From Bacteroidota bacterium (GTDB taxonomy: Bacteria > Bacteroidota > Bacteroidia > Flavobacteriales > Weeksellaceae): a DNA stretch of 64,000 bases. The notes beneath the pieces were generated by a model. The model saw nothing but the letters and a program-made list of their open reading frames with translations, was not told the DNA's origin and did not search any database. A program made the position numbers and the translations under genes. The stretch covers positions 1 through 64,000 of the forward strand of contig JAEWOS010000029.1 in assembly GCA_023460855.1 (NCBI GenBank). The letters run 5' to 3'. Positions within the stretch are counted from its first letter, which is position 1. Each line of letters starts with the position of its first letter. Below are positions 26,553 through 35,464 of this stretch, in pieces.

Positions 26553-26628
26553 CAAAATTACTTTTAATCTGTGGTTCCTGAAAATTTTTTGGCTGTTCAC
26601 CACATCTCAATTCTAAATTCTACCTTTG
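26553..26628. promoter_or_regulatory. Divergent promoter region pyrC / flippase operon
   Basis: Minus strand: TAATTTTG at 26553-26560, 17 nt before the pyrC ATG. Plus strand: TACCTTTG at 26621-26628, 16 nt before the TTG start of the flippase. Both match TAnnTTTG; neither has a well-spaced TTG box. Confidence 0.45.
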
Positions 26629-26644
26629 CCAAAATTTCAGGATT

Positions 26645-28102
26645 TTGTACAAAAAACTGCTGGGACAGACTGCACTTTACGGATTGACAACAATTGTCAT
26701 CAGGTTGTTTCCGTTCTTTCTGAGTCCGTTCATTTTTGAAGCTTTTGGTCCGAAAGCGTACGCTCCTTACGCTGATTTCTATTCCGTTGCCGGAATTATC
26801 ACCGTGCTGCTTACGCACGGCATGGAAACCACATTTTTTCGTTTTGCTCTTGACGAAAAAGACGATAAGAAATTAATTTCCACAGCTTTTTTCAGTGTCG
26901 GTTTTGCCGCCGTTTTATTCGCAGTTTTTGCATTACTCTTCCGGGAACCGCTTGCTGTGGCGTTCAAAACACCAACTCAGGTCAATCTGCTTACGATGCT
27001 GGTTCTGGTTCTTACGCTCGATGCATTTTCGGCAATGCCTTTTGTATTGCTGCGGAAACAGGAAAGACCGGTGAAATTTGCTGCCGTAAAAATCATTAAC
27101 GGCATCATAAACTTTTGTCTGGTACTGTTTTTTATCCTGGTTTTACCACGATTTCCCGATGGAATTCTAGGCTTGAAATATAATGCGGAATTCGGAATCG
27201 GATATGTATTTCTTGCAAACCTTATCGCAAGTGCGGTTACTTTCCTGTTACTTTCAGGAGAAGTTATTTCTGCAAGATTAAAATCGTTCGACTGGTCGCT
27301 GTGGAAAAAAATGCTCAAATACGGACTGCCAATTATGCTTGCGGGACTGGCCGGAATTGTGAACGAAACACTGGACAGACAGTTTCTGAAATTTTTACTC
27401 CCGGATGGAGTTGCACAGCAGCAACTCGGTGTTTACGGCGGTGTTACAAAAATTGTAACCTTTGTTTTGCTGTTTAAGCAGGCTTACGTTCTTGGGGTGG
27501 AACCGTTCTTTTTCAGCCACAGCAAAAGTGAAAATTCAGGCAGAACCTATGCGCGGCTCATGGATGTTTTTATCACGGCGAACTGTCTGATCATCCTTTT
27601 TCTTACTGTTAATCTCAACTGGCTCGCACCTGCATATCTGGTAAACCCGGAATACTTTGAAGGAATTGACATTCTTCCCATTCTGTTTATTGCAACACTG
27701 TTTTTAGGTATTTATCTGAACCTTTCCATTTGGTATAAACTTACAGACAGAACCATCAATGGCGCCTACATTTCCCTGATTGGCGGAGCGGTAACTATTC
27801 TTGTAAATTTCATCTTTATTCCGAAATTTGGTTACTGGGCAGCAGCTTATGCAACGATCGCAGCCTATTTTGTAATGATGATGGTCTCTTTGATCTGGGG
27901 ACAGATTAAATATCCTATACCGTATAATCTCTACCGGAACTCAATGGTAATTCTGATAACCATTATAGCAGCGCTCATCTTTTATCAGAACTGGAAAGAG
28001 AACTATTTACTTGGAAATCTGCTGTTTATCATTATTGCGATAATCCTTATAGTTAGCCAGAAACTAATTCCGGAAAGACTCATTCAAAAATTTAAGAAAT
28101 GA
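26645..28102 (+). CDS. Oligosaccharide flippase (MATE/MVF-like, Wzx-type)
   Basis: 485 residues, about 14 transmembrane helices starting [19 protein letters not shown]. The start is a TTG at 26645, chosen because the first in-frame ATG (Met60) would delete the first two helices and because a -7 element lies just upstream. It likely flips a lipid-linked sugar in surface polysaccharide synthesis. Its stop overlaps the dut start by 4 bp (ATGA), and the next genes are also envelope-related. Confidence 0.85.
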   Translation: MYKKLLGQTALYGLTTIVIRLFPFFLSPFIFEAFGPKAYAPYADFYSVAGIITVLLTHGMETTFFRFALDEKDDKKLISTAFFSVGFAAVLFAVFALLFREPLAVAFKTPTQVNLLTMLVLVLTLDAFSAMPFVLLRKQERPVKFAAVKIINGIINFCLVLFFILVLPRFPDGILGLKYNAEFGIGYVFLANLIASAVTFLLLSGEVISARLKSFDWSLWKKMLKYGLPIMLAGLAGIVNETLDRQFLKFLLPDGVAQQQLGVYGGVTKIVTFVLLFKQAYVLGVEPFFFSHSKSENSGRTYARLMDVFITANCLIILFLTVNLNWLAPAYLVNPEYFEGIDILPILFIATLFLGIYLNLSIWYKLTDRTINGAYISLIGGAVTILVNFIFIPKFGYWAAAYATIAAYFVMMMVSLIWGQIKYPIPYNLYRNSMVILITIIAALIFYQNWKENYLLGNLLFIIIAIILIVSQKLIPERLIQKFKK

Positions 28103-28533
28103 CTGTAAAAATCATTAATAAATCTAAACACGAATTGCCTAAATACCAGACTGAATGTTCTGCAGGAATGGATCTGTATGCAAATCTTGAAGTTTCAGTA
28201 ACACTGCAGCCACTTCAGCGCAAACTCATTTCAACCGGACTTTACCTTCAGTTACCGGAAGGTTACGAAGCGCAGATCAGGCCAAGAAGCGGACTTGCAC
28301 TTAAAAACGGAATCACCGTGTTGAATTCTCCGGGAACGATTGATGCAGATTATCGGGGCGAAATCGGCGTAATTTTAATAAATTTGTCGGCCGACGAATT
28401 CACCGTCAACGATGGCGACCGGATTGCACAAATGGTTATTGCAAAACACGAATGTGCAACCTGGGAAGAAGTTGAAATTCTGGAAGATTCAGAACGCGGA
28501 GAAGGCGGATTCGGGAGCACCAAAGTAAACTAA
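28099..28533 (+). CDS. dut: dUTP diphosphatase
   Basis: 144 residues with all five trimeric dUTPase motifs in order: [41 protein letters not shown] and the C-terminal RGEGGFGST. It removes dUTP and supplies dUMP for thymidylate. Overlaps the flippase end by 4 bp, so translation is probably coupled. Confidence 0.97.
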   Translation: MTVKIINKSKHELPKYQTECSAGMDLYANLEVSVTLQPLQRKLISTGLYLQLPEGYEAQIRPRSGLALKNGITVLNSPGTIDADYRGEIGVILINLSADEFTVNDGDRIAQMVIAKHECATWEEVEILEDSERGEGGFGSTKVN

Positions 28534-28589
28534 CAGATAACTACAACATGCCGCTGCAATTTGTCAACGGCTCTAAAAAATAGAAAATT

Positions 28590-29609
28590 ATGAAAATAAT
28601 CGTACCAATGGCAGGCCGCGGTTCGAGACTGAGACCACATACATTAACCGTACCGAAACCGTTGATTCCGATCGGCGGAAAACCAATTGTCCAGAGACTG
28701 GTAGAAGATATTGCAAAGGTTGCAAATGAGGATATCGATGAAGTCGCTTTCATCATCGGAGATTTTGGGCAGGAAGTAGAAGCTTCGCTTATTGCTATCG
28801 CGGAAAAACTGGGTGCAAAAGGAACCGTTTATACGCAGGATGAACCTCTGGGAACTGCACATGCGATCAAGTGCGCAGAAAATTCCATGAGCGGAGACGT
28901 GGTTATTGCATTTGCCGATACACTTTTCCGTGCAGATTTTGATCTCGATAAAAATTCGGACGGCGTAATCTGGGTTAAAAACGTGGAAGATCCGTCTGCA
29001 TTTGGCGTGGTAAAACTCGATGATGAAGGATTTATCACTGATTTTGTGGAAAAACCGAAGGAATTCGTGTCAGATCTGGCAATTATCGGGATATACTACT
29101 TCAAATCTGCAGAAAAACTGATGGATGAAATTAACCATATCATCAGCAATGATATCAAGCAGGGCGGTGAATTCCAGCTGACAACAGCTCTGGAAAACCT
29201 TCGCTCCAAAGGCGCAAAATTTTCGCTGGGCAAAGTGAATGACTGGATGGACTGCGGAAATAAGAATGCCACCGTGGAAACAAACGGTAAAATTCTTCAG
29301 TATGAAAAGGATGAATTTGCCGAATATCCTGCTTCCGCTGAAATTGAAAACTCGCTGATCATTCAGCCGTGCTTCATTGGTGAAAACGTGAAAGTAATCA
29401 ATTCGAAAATCGGCCCCAATGTTTCGCTCGGAAAAGGAACCTGCATTGTAAATTCCAACATTGAAAATTCCCTGATTCAGGAAAACACAAAAATCAATCA
29501 CGGAAACCTCAGCAATTCAATGATCGGAAATTCTGCCATGTATTTTGGCGTGTCTCGCGAAATTTCGCTCGGGGATTATTCAGTTCTCGATTTTGTAAGT
29601 AAAGATTAA
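28590..29609 (+). CDS. Sugar-1-phosphate nucleotidyltransferase with left-handed beta-helix
   Basis: 339 residues. The N-terminal NTP-transferase domain has GRGSRLRPHTLTVPKPLIPIG and TLFRADF; from ~250 onward come hexapeptide-type repeats (LIIQPCFIGENVKVINSKIGP-type), as in GlmU/RmlA-like enzymes. It activates a sugar for polysaccharide synthesis; the exact sugar is not decided. Third gene of the flippase operon, 56 bp after dut. Confidence 0.9.
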   Translation: MKIIVPMAGRGSRLRPHTLTVPKPLIPIGGKPIVQRLVEDIAKVANEDIDEVAFIIGDFGQEVEASLIAIAEKLGAKGTVYTQDEPLGTAHAIKCAENSMSGDVVIAFADTLFRADFDLDKNSDGVIWVKNVEDPSAFGVVKLDDEGFITDFVEKPKEFVSDLAIIGIYYFKSAEKLMDEINHIISNDIKQGGEFQLTTALENLRSKGAKFSLGKVNDWMDCGNKNATVETNGKILQYEKDEFAEYPASAEIENSLIIQPCFIGENVKVINSKIGPNVSLGKGTCIVNSNIENSLIQENTKINHGNLSNSMIGNSAMYFGVSREISLGDYSVLDFVSKD

Positions 29610-29635
29610 TCTTAAAAACACCGATAAAACCACAG

Positions 29636-29659
29636 ACCGCACAATGTTTTTTGTGCGGT
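29636..29659 (+). terminator. Hairpin after the nucleotidyltransferase gene
   Basis: ACCGCACAA at 29636-29644 pairs perfectly with TTGTGCGGT at 29651-29659 (loop TGTTTT). The T tract after it is weak, so it may be an attenuator or partial terminator. Confidence 0.5.
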
Positions 29660-29709
29660 TTGGCTTTAATATTGCAAAAGTTTTATTTGATTCTTTACCA
29701 TTTTTGAAA

Positions 29710-30549
29710 ATGAAAAAATATATACTTCTTTTTGCCGTCGCCCTCTTCCTTTTTTCCTGTAAAAGCAGAACGGCTGTTGCTTCGGATGGAGGTTCGGCGT
29801 CAGACAGTTTGATTTCGGTAAAAGACCTTCCAAAAGGTTCGAACATGTCAGTGGAAAACCACGTAAAATTCTACGAAAACATCCTGATTCATCCCAAGTT
29901 CGACCAACTGAAAATCTACAGCAAAATAGATATGGAGAGCAACAATGCATACATCCCGACCATGGATGCAACCACCTATATCGAAAAAGATAAAAAAGTG
30001 TGGATGAATATTTCGCTGTTCCTGTTTTCAGCAGCGCGCGGTATTGCAACTCCGGACGGTATCAAAGCATACAGCAAAACAGATAAGAAATACATCGATT
30101 CGGACTTTGGATATTTAAATAATCTGCTGAATACCAATTTCATCGATTATCGTGCTCTGGAAAAACTGCTTACAGGCAGAACTTTTGTAAAAGTGAACAG
30201 CAGCAATTTCAGAATCACCAAAAACAGAGACGGCTATCAGATGTCTTCAATCGCTAATCAAAAAATCGAAAATGAGGGAAATTCACGGGAATACCGAGTT
30301 GACCTGTCCTACTCTAATTCCTACGACCTGATGCATGTACGGCTGCAGGATATCAATTCTGCTGATGAACTGGAAGTGGATTATGCTAACTGGACCGATT
30401 TTGCTGATTTCCGGTTGCCAAAAAATGTTAAAATAAATATAAAGGGCAGCAAACCAGCCAAAATTTCTTTAGAAAACACGAAATTTGACAGTTCGAAAAT
30501 GCAGACACCATTTAACGTTCCAGCAAATTATACGAAAATAGAAATTTAG
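29710..30549 (+). CDS. DUF4292 lipoprotein
   Basis: 279 residues from the ATG at 29710, giving a lipoprotein signal (LLFAVALFLFSC). The frame extends upstream but the extra 22 residues would bury the signal and overlap the hairpin at 29636-29659. DUF4292 proteins resemble LolA/LolB-like periplasmic lipid carriers in fold; the family is restricted to Bacteroidetes and its role is unproved. It is immediately followed by the EnvC-like gene (stop TAG directly before ATG). Confidence 0.85.
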   Translation: MKKYILLFAVALFLFSCKSRTAVASDGGSASDSLISVKDLPKGSNMSVENHVKFYENILIHPKFDQLKIYSKIDMESNNAYIPTMDATTYIEKDKKVWMNISLFLFSAARGIATPDGIKAYSKTDKKYIDSDFGYLNNLLNTNFIDYRALEKLLTGRTFVKVNSSNFRITKNRDGYQMSSIANQKIENEGNSREYRVDLSYSNSYDLMHVRLQDINSADELEVDYANWTDFADFRLPKNVKINIKGSKPAKISLENTKFDSSKMQTPFNVPANYTKIEI

Positions 30550-32103
30550 ATGATCAAAAAACTAATTTTAGGCCTTGCGCTCATCTTGTTCGGAATTTCT
30601 TTTGGACAAAAAAATAAGGAAGCTTTACAGAAACAAAATGCCGACCTCAAAAAGCAGATCAAAGCGATCAATGAGCAGCTGGCGAAATCCCGTAATGATT
30701 CCAAACTCTCCATCGCATATCTCGACGGCGTGAACAAAAAAATTCAATTGCGCGAGAAAATGTACACCAACACCCAGAAAGAAAAAAGGCTGATTGAGGA
30801 TGATATTTATCTGCGCCAGCTTGAGATAAACCGTCAAAAGAAAGAACTTACAATTGTCCGCCAGAATTATGCAAAAGTTCTGGTAAACGCCTATAAAAAT
30901 AAAGGATTACAGAATAAAGTAACCTTCATTCTCTCCTCAAAAAGTCTGGGCGAGGCGATTCGCCGCGTGCAGTATCTGAAGCAGTATTCAGATTATCAGG
31001 AAAGAAAAGCAGCCGAAATCAGTGCTGCTGCAGAAACGCTGAGAAGATCTGTGGGAGAACGCGAAAAATCCGTAGATCAGAAAAACATCCTGCTGGCCAA
31101 TCAGCAGAAAGAACTCACGACAATTGCCGCAGAAAAATCGCAAAAGGAGAAACTGCTGCAAGAATTTAAGAAAAACGAATCGCAGCTTACTGCGGAATTA
31201 AAGCAGAAGCAAACCCAGAGCAAACAGCTGGAAGGACAGATCCGTTCCATTATTGCTGAGGAAATCAGAATTGCAAAAGCCAATGAAGCCGCACGGAAAA
31301 AAGCTGAAGAAGAAAAAATAAGGCTGGCAAAAGAGGCTGCAGCAAGGGAAAAAGCCAGAATTGATGCCGAAAACCGTGCTCGTGCAGAAGCGCTTGAAAA
31401 AGAAAGACTCCGCGCAGAAACTGAAGCCAGAAAAGCTGCAGAATTATTAGCTAAAAAAGAAGCAGAAGAAAGAAAACGCGCAGAGGACGCTGCAAAAGCT
31501 GAAGCCAGCGCGAGAGACGAAGCGAAACGTGTTGCTGCCGCGAAAGAAGCTGCGGATGCCGCTGCAAAAGCAAGAGCCGCGAACGAAAAACTTGCCGCTG
31601 CAAAAGCTGCAGAAGCAGATCTCGCCAGAAAAAAAGAAGCGGAGAAAAAAGCTGCGGAAACAAAAGCCCTCACCAATTATGGCGTTACGGCTGATGCAGG
31701 AAGCAGTTTCTCATCCAACCGCGGAAGAATTCAGATGCCGGCATTCGGAACGATTACACACAGATTCGGAAGGCAGCCACATCCTGTTTTCAAAAATATC
31801 ATTGAAGAGAATAACGGAATCAAGATCGCGGTTTCTCGCGGAACTACTGCAAAATGTGTTTTTGCGGGCGTGGTAACGAGCGTAACGGCAACCGGTGACG
31901 GAACGAGAACAGTTATCGTGAAGCACGGCAGCTATTTCACCATTTATTCCAACCTTGCAACCACTTCCGTTTCTAAAAACCAGTCTGTTTCCGCAGGTAC
32001 TACTGTTGGAACTGTCGCTGAAGATTTTGACGGAACCTATACCCTGGATTTCCAAATCTGGAACGGCACAACTCCGGTAGATCCATTGGGTTGGGTGAAT
32101 TAA
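30550..32103 (+). CDS. EnvC-like murein hydrolase activator (degenerate LytM domain)
   Basis: 517 residues: signal peptide (~1-20), long coiled coil to ~380 that becomes almost pure Ala/Glu/Lys/Arg in ~240-370, and a C-terminal M23/LytM domain (~395-515). The LytM metal site is broken: the GVDI position reads GIKIA, and the final HxH reads LDFQIW. It is therefore likely an activator of amidases, as EnvC is, and not an enzyme. Position after a DUF4292 gene in an envelope operon is usual for this phylum. Confidence 0.88.
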   Translation: MIKKLILGLALILFGISFGQKNKEALQKQNADLKKQIKAINEQLAKSRNDSKLSIAYLDGVNKKIQLREKMYTNTQKEKRLIEDDIYLRQLEINRQKKELTIVRQNYAKVLVNAYKNKGLQNKVTFILSSKSLGEAIRRVQYLKQYSDYQERKAAEISAAAETLRRSVGEREKSVDQKNILLANQQKELTTIAAEKSQKEKLLQEFKKNESQLTAELKQKQTQSKQLEGQIRSIIAEEIRIAKANEAARKKAEEEKIRLAKEAAAREKARIDAENRARAEALEKERLRAETEARKAAELLAKKEAEERKRAEDAAKAEASARDEAKRVAAAKEAADAAAKARAANEKLAAAKAAEADLARKKEAEKKAAETKALTNYGVTADAGSSFSSNRGRIQMPAFGTITHRFGRQPHPVFKNIIEENNGIKIAVSRGTTAKCVFAGVVTSVTATGDGTRTVIVKHGSYFTIYSNLATTSVSKNQSVSAGTTVGTVAEDFDGTYTLDFQIWNGTTPVDPLGWVN

Positions 32104-32135
32104 AAAATGCATAAATTTGCAAAAAGTATATTGAA

Positions 32136-32330
32136 ATGGAAACACTTACCATACTTGCCCTTTCATGGCAGCATATTCTCGTAGTAGTTCTTCTTGTAGT
32201 ACTTCTTTTCGGAGCGAAGAAAATTCCTGAACTGATGAGAGGTGTTGGCTCCGGAATTAAAGAATTCAAGGATGCCGTGAAGGAAGACGAAGCAAAACCG
32301 AACACGCCGAACGACACTCCGAAAAACTAA
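32136..32330 (+). CDS. tatA: TatA/E twin-arginine translocase subunit
   Basis: 64 residues: N-terminal transmembrane helix ([21 protein letters not shown]) with the FGAKKIPEL hinge, amphipathic helix [14 protein letters not shown] and a charged tail. TatA oligomerises to let folded proteins cross the inner membrane. tatC is not in the window. Confidence 0.95.
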   Translation: METLTILALSWQHILVVVLLVVLLFGAKKIPELMRGVGSGIKEFKDAVKEDEAKPNTPNDTPKN

Positions 32331-32340
32331 ACTGATCCGG

Positions 32341-32955
32341 ATGTCTTTTACGCAGAACGCCTGGAATATTTTCAACGAATCTATTGCGGATTATCATGAC
32401 AAAGATCATGTTGATGCGCCGATGCCGGAACGTTACGATAAAGCCAGTTTGGAACATCTTTTGTATGCCAAGAACTGGATTGATACCGTTCAATGGCATC
32501 TGGAAGATCTGATTCGGGACGAAGATATCGCGGCGGAAGAAGCATTAACTCTTAAACGACGCATAGACGCGTCCAATCAGCAAAGAACAGATCTTGTAGA
32601 ATACATCGACAGCTGGTTTCTTCAGAAATATCAGAATGTAAATCCATCTGAAAACGCCCGTGTAAATACCGAAACTCCGGCCTGGGCGGTTGACAGATTT
32701 TCAATTCTGGCACTGAAGGTTTATCATATGCAGCTTGAAGCTGAACGCGAAAGTGCAACCGATGAACACAGAATAAAATGCAGAGAAAAACTTGATGTTC
32801 TTTTGGAACAGCAAAAGGATCTCAGCACGTCGATAGAACAGTTGCTGGCAGATATTGAGAACGGTAGCGTCAGGATGAAGACTTATAAGCAGATGAAAAT
32901 GTATAATGATGAAAGTCTGAATCCTGTACTTTATCAAAAATCAAAAAATGTTTAG
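32341..32955 (+). CDS. DUF4254 protein
   Basis: 204 residues, helical, soluble, with WNIFNESIADYHDKD and YAKNWIDTVQWHLEDLIRD, plus ALTLKRRIDASNQQRTDLVE, blocks I recall as DUF4254. Often encoded near glycosyltransferases in Bacteroidetes, function unknown. It starts 10 bp after tatA, and its end overlaps the next gene by 8 bp. Confidence 0.75.
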   Translation: MSFTQNAWNIFNESIADYHDKDHVDAPMPERYDKASLEHLLYAKNWIDTVQWHLEDLIRDEDIAAEEALTLKRRIDASNQQRTDLVEYIDSWFLQKYQNVNPSENARVNTETPAWAVDRFSILALKVYHMQLEAERESATDEHRIKCREKLDVLLEQQKDLSTSIEQLLADIENGSVRMKTYKQMKMYNDESLNPVLYQKSKNV

Positions 32956-33406
32956 ATCAGGAATACTTTTACTTTTTTTTGCAACGTTTCTACTCTCGTG
33001 TATGGCCGAAAAAGGCAATACTTCCCCATTAGTAACAACATTTGGAGAAGGCGGAACGGCGGTGACAATAAGTGAAAAATACTACGAAAATTTCAGAAAA
33101 AACACCAACGCAGCCGAAATCACGAATTTAACGTCTACTTTTCCGGTGTTTAGTCATAAAGCAGTAGATAAAGAAGTTGACAATCTGAAAATTAACCTCA
33201 ACAATTACATTTACGCCATTGAAAGTTTTAATATTCGCGGCAAAGAACGTTCATTAAAAGCTGTTGAGGAATCTTATAAAAAACTGCAGCACTATCGTAA
33301 AAAACTGAATCCCGACCAGGATGAAGTGATGAATCGCTATCTTGTACGGATCAAGACCAATATGACAATTCTGGAATCAGAATTTGCTCAGAACGGTCTG
33401 CAATAA
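32948..33406 (+). CDS. Small lipoprotein of unknown function
   Basis: 152 residues with signal ILLLFFATFLLSC (lipobox Cys18) and a mostly helical mature part; I recognise no family. Overlap of 8 bp with the DUF4254 gene suggests translational coupling. Confidence 0.7.
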   Translation: MFRSGILLLFFATFLLSCMAEKGNTSPLVTTFGEGGTAVTISEKYYENFRKNTNAAEITNLTSTFPVFSHKAVDKEVDNLKINLNNYIYAIESFNIRGKERSLKAVEESYKKLQHYRKKLNPDQDEVMNRYLVRIKTNMTILESEFAQNGLQ

Positions 33407-33431
33407 CCTTCCCTACTCCAAATTTTACCGG

Positions 33432-34034
33432 ATGAAAAAACAGGCTGAAGCCAATGTTCCCACGGATTACGGCACTTTTCGGATGATCGCCTTTTCCGAA
33501 GATGAGAAAAACTGGATGCCTCACATAGCTCTTATTGCGGAAAACACCAACCTCAATTCGGTCGTTAATGTCCGCTTTCATTCCGAATGCATCACGGGTG
33601 AAGTTTTTCATTCAAGAAAATGCGAATGCGGGCAGCAGCTGGACGGCGCTATGCAGTATATGCAGGAACACGGAGGAATAATCATTTATCTTCGGCAGGA
33701 AGGAAGAAATATCGGCATCATTAATAAACTGAAAGCATACGCTCTTCAGGAAAAAGGTCTGGATACAGTTGCAGCAAACCTGGAATTGGGGCTTCCCGCA
33801 GATGACCGCGACTTTGCAGTTGCGATTGAAATTCTGCAATACTTAGGAGTTTCAGATATCAATCTGATGACCAACAACCCTCAGAAGTTAAAATTCGTGA
33901 CTGACAGTCCGGTGAAGCTTCACAAAAGACTTCCATTGCAAATCGCTCCACATGATTTAAGCAGCGGCTACCTCGAAACAAAAAGGACTTATTTTGGTCA
34001 CCTTCTAGATGAACAAAACGAAATCCCTGATTAG
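33432..34034 (+). CDS. ribA: GTP cyclohydrolase II
   Basis: 200 residues from ATG at 33432. The zinc site is SECITGEVFHSRKCECGQQL (three Cys), followed by YLRQEGRNIGIINKLKAYALQ and the Tyr/Arg active-site region. It starts riboflavin synthesis from GTP. It is a monofunctional RibA without the DHBP synthase half. An in-frame upstream start (33384) overlaps the preceding gene and adds residues not in the family. Last gene of the long plus-strand run; convergent with deoD. Confidence 0.95.
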   Translation: MKKQAEANVPTDYGTFRMIAFSEDEKNWMPHIALIAENTNLNSVVNVRFHSECITGEVFHSRKCECGQQLDGAMQYMQEHGGIIIYLRQEGRNIGIINKLKAYALQEKGLDTVAANLELGLPADDRDFAVAIEILQYLGVSDINLMTNNPQKLKFVTDSPVKLHKRLPLQIAPHDLSSGYLETKRTYFGHLLDEQNEIPD

Positions 34035-34042
34035 TTTTTTTT

Positions 34043-34750
34043 CTACAGTTTAATTACAGCTTCCAGAGCAAGCTCCATCATTTGCCGTACTGCGCGTTCC
34101 CGCTGATCTGCAGATAACTGTTCCCCGGTAGGAATAATATCGGAAACGGTAAGAATCGTTGCAGCGTTTTTGTTCAGATATTTTGCGTTTGCGAATAATG
34201 CAAAAGCTTCCATTTCTACAGCCGGACAATTATATTTTTCAGCTATTGCAGGCGTTCCCGGCTTCTTGCGGTAAAAGATATCGCTGCTGTGAATATTGGC
34301 TGAAATGGTTTTTATGTTCATTTCCGACGCGGTTTCTTCCAAAAGTTTAAAAATCCCTCCCTGCTGATCGATGAGCTCTTCATCAAATTCCCAAGCAAAT
34401 TTTGCATAGGTAGATTCACTCGCAGCTGCTTTTACATTGATCAGATCAAAAAGATTGAGTTCATCGGTATATCCGCCACATGTCCCGATTCGGATGATCG
34501 TATCCACATCATATTCCGTGTACAGCTCATAAGAATAAATTCCGATGCTTGGACATCCCATTCCGCTTGCGCCAACCGTAATTTCCTTTCCTTTATAAAC
34601 ACCGGTATAGTAAAAAACATTTCTGGTTTTACTAACCAGTTCGGCATTTTCGAGGAAATTATCAGCGATATATTTTGCTCTTAAAGGATCTCCGGGCTGC
34701 AGAACAACTTTTGCGATCTGCCCTTTTTCTGCACTGATGTGTACACTCAT
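34043..34750 (-). CDS. deoD: Purine-nucleoside phosphorylase, DeoD type
   Basis: 235 residues with the hexameric PNP blocks LQPGDPLRAKYIADNF, GASGMGCPSIGIYSYEL, IRIGTCGGY, VEMEAFALF and TVSDIIPTGE. It splits purine nucleosides with phosphate for salvage. A well-formed promoter lies at 34770-34799. Convergent with ribA, 8 bp apart. Confidence 0.96.
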   Translation of the reverse strand: MSVHISAEKGQIAKVVLQPGDPLRAKYIADNFLENAELVSKTRNVFYYTGVYKGKEITVGASGMGCPSIGIYSYELYTEYDVDTIIRIGTCGGYTDELNLFDLINVKAAASESTYAKFAWEFDEELIDQQGGIFKLLEETASEMNIKTISANIHSSDIFYRKKPGTPAIAEKYNCPAVEMEAFALFANAKYLNKNAATILTVSDIIPTGEQLSADQRERAVRQMMELALEAVIKL

Positions 34751-34769
34751 AATTCAGATACTTGTTGTA

Positions 34770-34799
34770 CAAATATAAATAATCCGCTGCGGAGCGCAA
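34770..34799 (-). promoter_or_regulatory. Promoter of deoD
   Basis: On the minus strand TTG (34797-34799), 19 nt, then TATATTTG (34770-34777), an exact match to the Bacteroidetes TTG-N19-TAnnTTTG layout, 19 nt before the deoD ATG. Confidence 0.75.
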
Positions 34800-34806
34800 A
34801 AAAAGA

Positions 34807-34830
34807 TCCCGGTAAAATAATTTACCGGGA
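34807..34830 (-). terminator. Terminator of the lipoprotein gene at 34852-35364
   Basis: TCCCGGTAAA at 34807-34816 pairs with TTTACCGGGA at 34821-34830; on the minus strand it is followed by a T-run (34798-34804), which also contains the start of the deoD -33 box. Confidence 0.85.
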
Positions 34831-34851
34831 CCGACAAAAAATCTGTTAAGA

Positions 34852-35364
34852 TTATTTAGGTTCTTTTAGATTGAAGTGCTTTACCACAGCGTTATAGTCG
34901 CTATAATCGAGTCCGGCAATTTTTCCCTGACTTGCAGGTACCAAAACGATTCTGAATCGTTGGTTTTGCAGGAACTGACCTGCCTCCGCTGGTGTCATGG
35001 TAGTCTGATCGAAATTAGCCTCAGAGTAAATTTCTACTGCTTCTGTATTAAACAGGAAATTATAGTCGAGTTCGCGACCGCCGGCAAGATACTCCGTTTT
35101 TGGAATCTGTTGCCATACAATTCCCGAAGTACTGTTAGAATTTATGTTTCTGTAGACCAGCACCACATCCGTTGACGGAATATTGATATTCTGGCTGATT
35201 GTATAATTATTACCGGCAGAAAGTGTACCGTTAACATCGCGCATTACCGCGTAAGTATCCTGATCCTGATAATATGGATCATCATCAATTCTGTCGTCTA
35301 CACAGCTCTGCAAAGCACCCAGTGAAAACACTGATAACGCTGAAAGTAAAAAATATTTTTTCAT
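34852..35364 (-). CDS. Secreted lipoprotein of unknown function
   Basis: 170 residues: lipoprotein signal LSALSVFSLGALQSC (Cys21), then acidic DDRIDDDPYYQDQD and a beta-rich body (YTISQNINIPSTDVVLVYRN). No family recognised. Single gene, with a strong terminator. Confidence 0.75.
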   Translation of the reverse strand: MKKYFLLSALSVFSLGALQSCVDDRIDDDPYYQDQDTYAVMRDVNGTLSAGNNYTISQNINIPSTDVVLVYRNINSNSTSGIVWQQIPKTEYLAGGRELDYNFLFNTEAVEIYSEANFDQTTMTPAEAGQFLQNQRFRIVLVPASQGKIAGLDYSDYNAVVKHFNLKEPK

Positions 35365-35464
35365 AATGGTAAAGTTGTTACTTGATTCATATTCATACTT
35401 TCAAAAGCCATACCAAATAATGAGTTTGAAAATTGTACTTTTGTTTCGAATGATATTTCTACAA

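Noticed and set aside
31101..31676. 191-residue minus-strand frame made of Ala, Ser and Phe
   Set aside because: It is the mirror of the Ala/Glu/Lys coiled-coil of the EnvC-like protein; composition explains the lack of stops.
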